Shown here: positions 18,328 through 27,244 of the stretch, one piece after another
Numbering within the stretch: position 1 is the first letter of the stretch
Layout of the letters: every line of letters begins with the position of its first letter
DNA from: Coemansia sp. RSA 922
Taxonomy: Eukaryota > Kickxellomycota > Kickxellomycetes > Kickxellales > Kickxellaceae
Direction: 5' to 3'
DNA length: 32,179 nucleotides
Assembly: GCA_027577415.1 (NCBI GenBank)
Contig: JANBQS010000127.1
Span: 1-32,179 of the forward strand
Made by a program: the position numbers and the translations under genes
The notes under the pieces: generated by a model
What the model was told of the DNA's origin: nothing
What the model saw: the letters and a program-made list of their open reading frames with translations, nothing else
Database searches by the model: none

Positions 18328-18593
18328 TAAAAAAGTAATTGTGTTTTGCGAAATTTGTGGAAAAATGAGAGAAGAGAAAAGTGAATCCGCGTCATCGGCT
18401 CAATTCAAGAAGCGGCTGTAATCAGTTGATCAGGGTGTGGTTTGGGACATCGTTAGTTATTAAATCTTTTCTGTATTCAATGTATAAATATTGGATTGAC
18501 AGGACTGTTTACAAGTGGAATATGGCGCCGGATTATCACAGAGCGAGCAGTAGTTTATTGCAATACTTTTTGCCTTTATAGAGTCCTAGTTCC

Positions 18594-18764
18594 CTAATGA
18601 AAGTATTCAATTCTGCACAGGTAGACGTACATTGCCATCCACTGCTGCTGAGACATTCTATATGCCAGCGTATTGGTTATGAGCTGTGGAGCTGGGACTG
18701 GCATGGCCACGGTACTCGCTAAAATGGCACTGGCGAGTAAAGCTAAGAGAAATGAAGGGTACAT
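18594..18764 (-). CDS. Short secreted-peptide ORF, 56 residues
   Basis: The ATG at 18764 gives a 56-residue ORF whose first 21 residues form a signal peptide (MYPSFLLALLASAILASTVA), followed by MPVPAPQL and a 30-residue Tyr/Met-rich tail with one Cys. An upstream in-frame ATG at 18842 would bury the signal peptide, so the internal start is preferred. The mature part is too short to classify, and the gene may be truncated or may continue through an intron I cannot place. Its start lies about 86 bp from the mariner left end, so its promoter has been separated from it. Confidence 0.35.
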   Translation of the reverse strand: MYPSFLLALLASAILASTVAMPVPAPQLITNTLAYRMSQQQWMAMYVYLCRIEYFH

Positions 18765-18851
18765 GGTATGTATGAAAAAGTCGATGCAAATTTCTTGGTG
18801 ATGAGTGAAAGATGAAAAAAAAGTCCAGAAGGATGAGAACATACCAATTTA

Positions 18852-18868
18852 CAGTCGACCTGACAATG
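18852..18868 (+). repeat. Mariner left terminal inverted repeat
   Basis: CAGTCGACCTGACAATG is preceded by TA. It pairs with 20122-20138 at 13 of 17 positions. Confidence 0.6.
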
Positions 18869-18907
18869 AGTTTTGATCAAGATTTATTCCTAAACCCAAA
18901 GTCCATT

Positions 18908-20000
18908 TTAAATATACCGTCCATCAGCAGCAATGACCTTCCTGTACTGCTTCAACCATTCATCGACAAGAGTCGTATAGTGCTCTCATGGGATACGTGA
19001 GACCCACTTTGTTTCAAACAGATTTAACAGATTCTTCCTTTGGCTCAACGTCTTTTGGCATCTGGCTTTTCATCCAAGGGAAGAATAAAAAGTCACAGGG
19101 TGACAGATCTGGAGAGTATGGAGGCGCCTTGAGTAAATGGAACTTTTGCAAGTCCATATCCCTAGGGCGATTGAGTGGCTGTGCATTGTCAAAGTGTATG
19201 TGTATTCTTGAAGGATAGAGGTTTTCATCTATAGACTTCCAAGCTTCAACAACTTGCGGAATAACTTCTCCTCAGAAAATGGTCTGATTCATATACTCTC
19301 CACACTGAAGGTAGTGCTCAAGGAGACATCCCTTTTGCGACACAAAGAATGTACATAGGACCTTACTTTCCCAATGACTTGGCCGTACTGATTCAACTCT
19401 GGGCACATCGTGTCCTGTGAATGCATGATGTTCACTATGTATCGGTGGCATATGGAAAGGTATATAGGTTTCATTGCCTGTCACAAGGTTGGCGTGTGTC
19501 TGCGAAGTTGCGTTGGTATACTTGTCTGTAAAGTTGTGGCAGAAATCGAGCCTTGCTTCGATTTGGTCAGGCGCCAACACATGGGGTATCGTATGGTCCA
19601 TATGACGTCTGTACCCAAGCTGCTCAGTTACAATGCGCTTTGTCCTATAAAAGCCACAGTGCCCGACGGTCACTAGCTCCTCCCAAGTATTCCTAGGGTT
19701 CTCGACTATTTCGTCATGAAATATTTCTGTCAACTCGTCATTATCATAGTTCGGAATTCTGACTGATCTGGGGTAATCTTCAAGGTTAAAATTTCCCTGT
19801 TCAAAGCACTTATACCAGTATCTAATGGTATTCTTACAAACGCTCACACTAGGTCCTAGGCCATGAATATAAGAGAGAGCATCGTCCAAAGAAAGACTCT
19901 GAGCGAAACTGACAAGAATTAAAACACGAAGGTGAGACTGAATTTCACCCTGGAATTCTGGGGTTGAATTCTGTGAGAAGTCAACTCTTTTAAGAGGCAT
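18908..20000 (-). pseudogene. Mariner transposase, inactivated
   Basis: The best start is the ATG at 20000 (MPLKRVDFSQN). The N-terminal helix-turn-helix region reads VCKNTIRYWYKCFEQGNFNL followed by DYPRS, typical of mariner transposases. The first catalytic motif is VTGNETYIPF, where an Asp is expected at the Asn. The second motif is IHIHFDNAQP (Asp kept) and the third APPYSPDLSPCDFLFF (Asp kept). They are separated by 31 residues instead of the usual 34. The frame is broken by a TGA at 19272-19274, another stop shortly after, and at least one frameshift near 19010-19040. The C-terminal VDEWLKQYRKVIAADGRYI is then readable to TAA at 18908. It cannot make an active enzyme. Confidence 0.82.
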
Positions 20001-20121
20001 ATTTATAAATAGGAGAGGTATTGAAGTGAAGTAAGAGTGCAAAAGGTGGTTGTTGTCTGCGATCTTGAAAATGGCAAGGACTAGGGGGGCATAGGTGTTC
20101 TAGGTTTTGGGAATCCATAGA

Positions 20122-20138
20122 CTTTCTAAGGTTGGCTG
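20122..20138 (-). repeat. Mariner right terminal inverted repeat
   Basis: On the minus strand this reads CAGCCAACCTTAGAAAG and is flanked outside by TA. It pairs with the left repeat at 18852-18868. Confidence 0.6.
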
Positions 20139-20188
20139 TATAATAAAAATTCCATTTTTTATATTCTGTTTCTCTTGCAAGCTCAACG

Positions 20189-21527
20189 ATGGCAAACTTA
20201 TCTACTGGTGTACTACAGCATTTTCTAAACGCTCACACGCAGTTGTCTGTCATGACGCCCTTTGTAGTAGGTGTGGTTAGCTCTCTCCAACCACAACGCC
20301 CTCTGAGTGCAAATAGCCTCATACGCTACCAGTGCATGGTATCAGACGGCGAGCATTTGTCTTGCCGTTTTGCCTACTACTCTTTCGTCGCTGGTGGAGG
20401 GCAAAAATACTACGCACTCTACCCGACTCTGTATTTCAAAATGCATAGTAGACAGGGCGCCCTTGGCAGGTAAGCCCTCTGTGGTTATTATTAATGTCGA
20501 GGATGCCCAAATCGTGGATTCTCAGTGCGAAGAGACTAGCGAGAGGGATATAATCGCCGATAGTGGGTCAATTTCCTCAGCACAGGCCAGTCCACTGGAG
20601 CAACCACAACGCCCTTCTGCCAAACGTACAGGCACACCGTACACATTGAAGCAGATCAGCAAATTAAAATACGGCATCAAAAACTACACGATCCGAGCTC
20701 GCGTAACGAAGAAAACCAGTATTGATTGCCGGGCATTTGCTGTAAATCTCCAAGACGATAGTGGCGACATACGCGCCTTCATATATGCTGAGCAAGTGGA
20801 TGAGTTCTTCCCAATACTCGAGGTCGGAAACGTCTATCATATCAGTCTCGTGCAGATACGCAGGCGCAACAACCAGCTCGAGCTCGTTTTTAATGACAAG
20901 ACTACTGTCGAGAGATACGATGAGCTTACAGACGTTTCTCAAGGCGATTTTGACTTTGTCCCAATCGCCCTCCTCACCGAAAACAAAGTTAACCACGAGG
21001 TCAACATTCTTTGTGTCGTCAAGGACGTTATAGATGCTAGCCCGATTACTACAGGCACTGGCAAGGACAAGAGGGTTAGACGCAGCTTGCTGGTCATCGA
21101 CAGCTCCGGCTACGAGGTACGAATTACCCTTTGGGGTAGTATGGCGACAGATTTCAAATGTCCTGTCGGATCGATTATAGCGTTTAAAGGCGCAATAATA
21201 AAGGACTACGGCGGTCGCACTCTCTCAGCGTCTGAGTATAGACCAATGGTGGTCAACCCCGATATTCCCGAGGCCCACACCCTATGTGGCCGGTATGATG
21301 CTGAGAGTCATCACAAGAAGTTTATGTCATTCAGTAGATGGGTTGCTCATGGCAGACCAGCTGTGGGCTCAGCACCAAAGCTGGTATCGATAGCCAAAGC
21401 CAATTCCTTAGTCGCCACAGTTGCTGATAACTTTGAATTTTTCCACATTGCAGCCGCCGTTACAGCTATCAGCAGCGATCCATTCACTCGCCCATCATGC
21501 TCCGGCAAAGACTGCGGAAATAACTGA
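20189..21527 (+). pseudogene. Replication protein A large subunit (RPA1)-like, frameshifted and truncated
   Basis: ATG at 20189 begins an RPA1-N-like domain (LSTGVLQHFL ... RYQCMVSDGEHL). Around 20360-20364 homology jumps to the frame one base over (TLSSLVEGKNTTHSTRLCI, GKPSVVIINVEDAQIV), so a single extra base breaks the gene. The shifted frame then carries DBD-A (about 20640-20940; TPYTLKQISKLKYGIKNYTI), which lacks about ten residues in the first loop, and DBD-B (20940-21310; VNHEVNILCVVKDV, LTLWG-type VRITLWG, NPDIPEAHTLCGRYD). DBD-C starts and shows one CSGKDC pair of the zinc ribbon, then stops at TGA 21525-21527, without the second Cys pair or the trimerisation helix. A working RPA1 is about 600 residues and binds single-stranded DNA. 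This copy should be non-functional. Confidence 0.75.
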
Positions 21528-21717
21528 GGAGTTGTGGGGAATCCGCCCCATCCGTCTATCAGTGACTCGGCCCGCTAATTGCCAAGAAATTGCCGGCCCT
21601 GATTGGCCGGAGAACCAATGCCGTGGCACGGGACAGGAAGATGCCGATCACTCATTGGGAAAAAGTCCCCAAAAATAGACTGCGCATGTGACTCTTTATG
21701 TCCCCCAAGATTTTTCG

Positions 21718-21724
21718 TATAAAG
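21718..21724 (+). promoter_or_regulatory. TATA box of the 250-residue gene
   Basis: TATAAAG lies 100 nt before the ATG at 21824, followed by a C/T-rich leader. It argues for 21824, not the in-frame ATG at 21698 upstream of the TATA box, as the start. Confidence 0.55.
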
Positions 21725-21823
21725 GACCACTCTCGGCCCCTTTTCTTGTCATCACCAAGATATTTTTTCCTATACTTTAGACCATCAATCTCATCTATTT
21801 CTACAACTTTATTATTTTACGCC

Positions 21824-22576
21824 ATGTCGTCGCTTAGACTTTTCTCATCAGCTACACACTGCCCCATTAGACTGTCGGCAAGGCCTGCTTCAGTTCTACA
21901 GCAACGGCGTCACGCGAGTATCCTAGGTCCCGAGCACCGACCTCGCCCCTCACTACGCCCTGCCCCCGCCACTACTACGGGCGTAACATCCTCACCGCAA
22001 CAGCAGCAGCAGCAGCAGGCCCTGACTTCTGCATCACAGCAACAGCACAAATCCCTCGGCACTAATATCGCCCGGCCCACACCGACACCTCGCCTTCCCT
22101 CCTATATATTTAGACACCGTGGTACTGTGCCCTCCGAGCCGCAAGCCATAGACAGTCTCCAGTTTATACTGAACCAAAAGCCATTGGGTGCCACCACCTT
22201 GGTATCCGGCAACGAAGGCACGCGGCTGTTTATGCTGGGTACGCATATGGACAGCGAGGTGAGGACGGCGGAGGAGGCCAGGGAAAAGGCAAGACTGAGA
22301 CTGCAGGAACTCAACGACATCGTGCAGAGCGCCTCGGGTCTCATGGCTGCCTTGACAAAGGTCCAGGTGGCCCATGATGCAAAGGTTGTTGGTCGGGCTG
22401 CGGAGCTCATTCCCATTAATCGCGACCAATTGCTTGAGGCCGAGGTCCTGGAGGATGGGACCGAGGGATTCAGTCGCCGGAAGTTGGCTATTGTCGCCTC
22501 GTCTGTTTTGGGTATTAGCAGTGCGGCTGTGTGTCTGGGCGTACTCTTGGCTCCTGAATTCGTCGGCCTAGTCTAA
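21824..22576 (+). CDS. Predicted mitochondrial single-pass protein, paralogue of the gene at 10599-11333
   Basis: This encodes 250 residues. The ATG at 21824 is chosen because a TATA box lies 100 nt upstream and the residues after it form an Arg/Ser-rich, acid-free presequence (MSSLRLFSSATHCPIRLSAR). A Pro/Gln-rich linker contains seven consecutive Gln encoded by a CAG-type run (21998-22018). SEPQAIDSLQFIL (104-116), the helix EKARLRLQELNDIVQSASGL (about 154-173) and GRAAELIPINRDQLLEAE align in order with the gene at 10599-11333. A C-terminal hydrophobic segment follows (about 220-243). I do not recognise the family. The shared layout suggests a small family of mitochondrial membrane proteins with a helical matrix or intermembrane part. 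The start lies about 300 bp after the broken RPA1-like gene. Confidence 0.78.
   Translation: MSSLRLFSSATHCPIRLSARPASVLQQRRHASILGPEHRPRPSLRPAPATTTGVTSSPQQQQQQQALTSASQQQHKSLGTNIARPTPTPRLPSYIFRHRGTVPSEPQAIDSLQFILNQKPLGATTLVSGNEGTRLFMLGTHMDSEVRTAEEAREKARLRLQELNDIVQSASGLMAALTKVQVAHDAKVVGRAAELIPINRDQLLEAEVLEDGTEGFSRRKLAIVASSVLGISSAAVCLGVLLAPEFVGLV
21998..22018 (+). repeat. CAG trinucleotide run encoding poly-Gln
   Basis: CAA followed by six CAG codons encodes seven Gln inside the linker of the 250-residue protein. Confidence 0.7.
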
Positions 22577-23583
22577 AATACCCCCTTTTGTCTTTTTTGT
22601 ACCATCATCCCTTTGTTCCGTTCTAATAGATTTGTTGTCACTCTTAAACATTAATGAAACATGGTGACGTCTTGGCACATGCCTCTTGCTCAGCCCGATT
22701 TTTCACACGTGCTAGCGTTTAGGTGCATACAGTCATTTGACATGTCGTTGAGTTGTTGAATTCGCGCCTATGCCATCAAACACGTACTCGCACCTGTATG
22801 TGCTCCTTTGACATTGTTTCCAAAGCGTTTGGCATTCTTCCGCGCCCTACAAACCAAAGGATGTAGTGTCGATCACCGTTACAAAAGGCCCCATCGTTGC
22901 GTTTCCTCTTTCCAATCCTCTCCTTTTGTGCCTGCCAGCGGTGACAAAGCCAAACAAGGAAAATATGCTCTTTGCCGCTGCCATCAAATACAAATGCAAA
23001 GGACGTCCTTTGGTTGATGGTGCAGTTGTTTCCGCTGCCTGAGAATGTTCTTTAGGTAAAGGTCTCTAAACTGTTGTCCGCGAAGCTTCTATAGCTAGCG
23101 GTCTTCAGGATGACTCGCCAAGTGATCATATCGACGGAATGAAAGAGGCTGCTAGAAAATGTGCCAGTTCATGGACACCCATTTGCGCAGAGGGAATAGT
23201 CCAGTCAACGGTCTTCTAATAATTTGTCTGCCACTTTGTTGCCAGTACCCCACATATTGTCATAGTTAAAGGTTGGCGCTCCAGCAGTCATAGAGAGCTC
23301 TGTATTCGCACAATCTTTTCTTTTTATACGTTTATTTACTTAAATTTAGAAATGATAGACTGGCGAGCACGGAGCCTACTGCTCCTATTGAATACAGAAC
23401 TCTGATATCCAACAGAGAACATGAACAAATATTTTTTCTTTACTAAATGCAGCGCATGGACGTAAAAGCAAAGAACCCATTCTTGATAGCTGCTTTTTAT
23501 AGCTCCATTGCAGTACTTTTTCATGGTGCCATGTACCTAATACCAGAGTGGCTAGCAATCATTTGCGTTGACTATACACAGTT
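22577..23583. other. Intergenic region with possible decayed minus-strand gene
   Basis: No frame longer than about 70 codons occurs. On the minus strand, a TATAAAAA at 23321-23328 precedes an ATG at 23291 that opens about 28 codons (MTAGAPTFNYDNMWGTGNKV). Coding-like text then continues in shifted frames, for example GVHELAHFLAA near 23180 and TSFAFVFDGSGKEHIF near 22960. This would fit a disrupted gene, but I cannot name a family and the TATA-to-ATG distance is short, so this is only a suspicion. Confidence 0.3.
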
Positions 23584-25248
23584 CTACTCGCGCATAGTAC
23601 TTGGAATCATATTAAGCTGGGGTGAATACTTGCTATATATGTGATTATTAAGCGCTTCTGTAATCTTGGCCCGGCTGCCTCGAAGAGCTCCAGGCTTTAA
23701 TTGTATCCGCCAAAGCTTGGGACACACCAGCGCCAAAAGCAAAATGTAATCAATCGTCACCGAGCCGTCTGAATCCATTCTCCAAATTTGCAGATTCTTT
23801 CCTGCCTCAAAATATGTAGAAAATACGTGGTCAGGCAAGTCGCCAGCGGAAATACTTTCAAGCTCAGGGCCCAGACCATTAATGCTGCTTCTAAGCTCAA
23901 TAAGAGCTGGAAGTGCCTTCAGTAGGCCCAACACGTCAAATAACAAAAGACTTTTAGAGCACGTCTCGAATATTGTAATAGTGTGGAACCCATGGCCACA
24001 TTTCATGGCCACCATCGGCATTGTGAGCAAGGCCAATGGTTCTAATACCAGTCTTTGAGCATAACTGAGCATATTACTGAGAAACTTGCTCATATTGGCC
24101 TCGGGGACTTGAGTGACATTCCTATGGCCAACGGTCTCGTTCACAATTACATGTCGCAAGTTCCGACGCTTGCCTTCAAATACTCGTTCACGACTAAGCA
24201 TGGTGACAGTTTCATAGTCCAAACATAAACGTAGATATTCCAAAGTAGCAGTATTACCTCGGAATAACACATCATCGTCAAATGGATATGATCCTTCCAA
24301 TATCAACGTTCTTAGCGATTGAAATGATGCAGCTCTATTGCTAATTCTTTTTAGAGCTGAACGATTGACAAAGAACGCATATAATTGCAGATGGTGCAAA
24401 TTAGGGTATACAACAGCGTCACCATTAGTATCATAAATTAGCATGTGGGCGTCATTCAATCCAATATTTAGATACTGAAGTGTACTGGCAGACCTGCGCA
24501 CAAGGCTTAGGTGAACTTCTGGGGCGGTCACACAATGAAGCTTGAGCCAAGAAAGGCACGGAATGCAGCTAATAGTTGACAGGTTCGCAACATCCATGCC
24601 ATCCAAGTCTAGCTGGGCGCGTTTCGCGCTTGCATAAAGCACGTTTGAAAGCATCTTTAAAACATCCTCATCCATATCTCTGACACGACTGCTGTCTGTA
24701 ATCCTTTGCAGGTACTGATCAGACCACCTCATGTGTAGTGTCGCTGTGACTGGAGCAATTGACCTGAGTTTGTTAGCAAACTCCAGAGTATTGCCAAGGA
24801 CGATATCTTTAGCATCATAGTGCCGGCCCTTAAAGTCTGTTATTTCGACGGTAAGCTTGTAAGCTAGTGGAAAACACTTTGTGTCTCTAATGTAGTTACC
24901 CAGAAGCTTACAAGCTATTCCACTAACGATACTAGACATAGAGACACGTACACGAATATCCCTAGCCAGGTTTTCGGCATTAGGTGGCAGTGTCTTCTGT
25001 TTGAGCCACATTGGACGCTCTAGATAAACTTCACCTTTCTTGGCATTAATCATGAGATTGAGCCGTCTCCACAAAAGTTCAAGGGCTGCCTGCCGCCAAT
25101 CTGAACTCACGGTCAGCAACTCCTGCAGCTCGTACATATCGCAGCTGTTCCCGTAAAAGGGCGACCTCTCTTCCAGTACTATCCACTTTAAAATGGAGCG
25201 AATAATATCGATAGGAAGAGCTTGGGCTGATGACAAGTGGTTGGACAT
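23584..25248 (-). CDS. F-box/LRR-like protein, paralogue 1 of a tandem array (intact)
   Basis: This encodes 554 residues from the ATG at 25248. The N-terminus MSNHLSSAQALPIDIIRSIL, followed by CDMYELQELLTVSSDWRQAA and LLWRRL, has the helix pattern of an F-box. The rest is a series of Leu-rich repeats without strict consensus. Landmarks shared with the two downstream copies are YKLTVEITD, CIPCLSWLKLHCV, LIYDTNGDAVVYPNLHHLQL, DDDVLFRGN, LLKALPALIEL, GDLPDHVFS and LLLALVCPKL. A role as a substrate receptor of an SCF ubiquitin ligase is inferred from this layout, not shown. It is the only copy of the three without a disabling mutation. Its stop lies at 23584. Confidence 0.75.
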   Translation of the reverse strand: MSNHLSSAQALPIDIIRSILKWIVLEERSPFYGNSCDMYELQELLTVSSDWRQAALELLWRRLNLMINAKKGEVYLERPMWLKQKTLPPNAENLARDIRVRVSMSSIVSGIACKLLGNYIRDTKCFPLAYKLTVEITDFKGRHYDAKDIVLGNTLEFANKLRSIAPVTATLHMRWSDQYLQRITDSSRVRDMDEDVLKMLSNVLYASAKRAQLDLDGMDVANLSTISCIPCLSWLKLHCVTAPEVHLSLVRRSASTLQYLNIGLNDAHMLIYDTNGDAVVYPNLHHLQLYAFFVNRSALKRISNRAASFQSLRTLILEGSYPFDDDVLFRGNTATLEYLRLCLDYETVTMLSRERVFEGKRRNLRHVIVNETVGHRNVTQVPEANMSKFLSNMLSYAQRLVLEPLALLTMPMVAMKCGHGFHTITIFETCSKSLLLFDVLGLLKALPALIELRSSINGLGPELESISAGDLPDHVFSTYFEAGKNLQIWRMDSDGSVTIDYILLLALVCPKLWRIQLKPGALRGSRAKITEALNNHIYSKYSPQLNMIPSTMRE

Positions 25249-25955
25249 GGTGGCTGCTAGCGAGTGGTTGAAAATAGCAAAAACGGGATAGTTTGGTGAA
25301 AAATATAATTGTTAAAAGTGAATAGAACAGCAAATAAAGAGAGAAAATTTACAAAGCACCTTTTTCTAAGCTAGCCAAGTTCTTTGACCGTCTTTTGCAA
25401 TGCTGCTTTGGGCAAGGCTCAGCAAATGAGGCAAAGACAGTGCTTGGCTAAGCCATGCTATTGTCCTTTCCTAATTACCTAATGCTGATTTACACCTAGT
25501 AAGTATTGAAAACAAAACATGTTATATGCTGCCACACCAATACAATTGAACATGTAACTACTGTTTCTTTAATAGTTAGATTAGCCTAAATGCTAACGGA
25601 ATAATGGGGGCCCACTCACCAACCCTACAAGCGGCCAGAGCTATGGTCGAGTTTAGCCCGGGGTAAGGAAAGAGAGGCAAAGTAGAATAGCGCTGCTATT
25701 CAAAAGCCTCAAGTGGCAATGAATAATATATTGGAAAGTTTAAAGAAAAGAAAAGAAAAGAAAAAAAGTTGCCCGGTCAAACACGCACTCTATCCAAAGT
25801 GCCAAACAAACCAGTGAACTTTAAGAACTGGACTGAGTCGAATCAAGAAATAGGACAATGGTACTGAGATTCAAAAGGAATATTTACCAAAAACTAAATG
25901 GATTTCAGGCCTGAAAAGGGCATAACCCACTGCTCGTTAGCATCCAGCCAACCTA
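25249..25955. other. Intergenic region between F-box paralogues 1 and 2
   Basis: This contains the paralogue 1 promoter on its left and an (AAAAG)n run at 25742-25768. No ORF of note and no remnant of another F-box copy was seen. Confidence 0.6.
25742..25768. repeat. (AAAAG)n simple repeat
   Basis: About four units of AAAAG are followed by an A-run, on the plus strand. Confidence 0.6.
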
Positions 25956-27231
25956 TCAATTATCTTCTACATCTTCTACAAGGATAATCCCATCAAGGAG
26001 TCGAATAAGCCATGAAGCATACTTGCTAAATGGGCCACTGCGACTAGCTTCGGTGACTCTTGTGTGGTAGTCGCGAATATCAACACACAAATTTTCAACT
26101 AATGCAAGTCTTGGACAAGCAATATCCAAAAGCATGACATATTCGGCAATGTTTATACTGCGCTCATTTCTGGTATGTGGCAAAACCCAATTGTGCAAGT
26201 ACTTGCCAGCATTGCCAAAGTTGGAGGCTACATGATCAGGCAACTCGTCATCAGCAAATTGATCAAGACCTGAATCCCATTCATCAATATTGCATTCAAG
26301 TTTAGAAAGAACAGGAAGTGCTTTCAACAAGCGCAGAATATCATAAAGCGTTGACTTATTGCCCCTCGTTGCCAATTCTTTTATGTTTTCAAACTGACAA
26401 CTTGAACCTGTCAAATCAATCAACCCACTGACTGGAACATTGCTCGCTAATGCCAGTTTGCAAGCATTAGCGGCTAGGTTGCCTATAAACTTGTGCATAG
26501 TGGGCATGGGCACTTGTACGAGCCTATTTACAGCATTACTACTACCAATTGACACTGACTGCAAATTCTTAAACCCGTTGTTAAACACCGGACTAGTGCT
26601 TAGAATGGCAACATCTCTTGCATCTAAGCATAACTCTAGTTTCTCTAGGGTGTCACTATTTCCTCGGAACATCACATCATCGCCAAGATGACAATGCGAG
26701 TATAATTTCAAGCACTTCAATGCTGGAAATGGCACAATATTGGGAACCAGCATTCGCTCACTTGAATTAGAATGATTTAAAGTTAGGTCCAAATACTGCA
26801 AATTCGGGTATATAACAACTTTGCCATCCTTATCATAAAGCAATGATTCAACACTGCAGTTTAACATGCTAAGATCTTGAAGAGAACTGGTGCACTTGTG
26901 AACTGGATTATGACTCAGTGTTGGCGAGTTATAACAGTTCAGATGAAGTGAGGAAAGTTGAGGAATGCAGTCTATAGTCGACTGCTGTTTAAATAACAAA
27001 TTTCCCAATTTGAGCCTTTGGCGATTGGTACCAAGGAATATCTTGCCGAGTAGACTAGTGAATGATTCTTCATCACAATTCCGAGTCTCACAAGGATTGC
27101 CATGGTAATGCAACTGTGACTCTGCCAAGATATCATGTGTCATTGACCTAAGCAGACGAGTAAATTCAAGAACATTGTCAATAGAGCTATTCATCAGCTC
27201 TTCAGGAGCTACAAATCCATCGGTAATTGTA

Positions 27232-27244
27232 ACACATAGCTTAC
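27232..27244. repeat. Target-site duplication, copy at 3' end of the LINE
   Basis: ACACATAGCTTAC is identical to 28536-28548. Similarity extends to about 21 bp with two mismatches if GAGCTTGA here is compared with AGGCTTGA there. Confidence 0.75.

Larger units (their letters stand above)
18852..20138 (-). mobile_element. Dead mariner-like DNA transposon, about 1.29 kb
   Basis: The ends are imperfect terminal inverted repeats starting CAGTCGACCTGACAATG on the left and, on the other strand, CAGCCAACCTTAGAAAG on the right (13 of 17 positions equal). Both are directly flanked by TA (18850-18851 and 20139-20140), the target duplication of Tc1/mariner elements. The length (1287 bp) is that of a typical mariner. 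A degenerate transposase fills the inside on the minus strand. Confidence 0.75.

Noticed and set aside
21698..21823. In-frame ATG at 21698 as start of the 250-residue protein
   Set aside because: It lies upstream of the TATA box at 21718 and would add a hydrophobic Phe-rich lead before the presequence.
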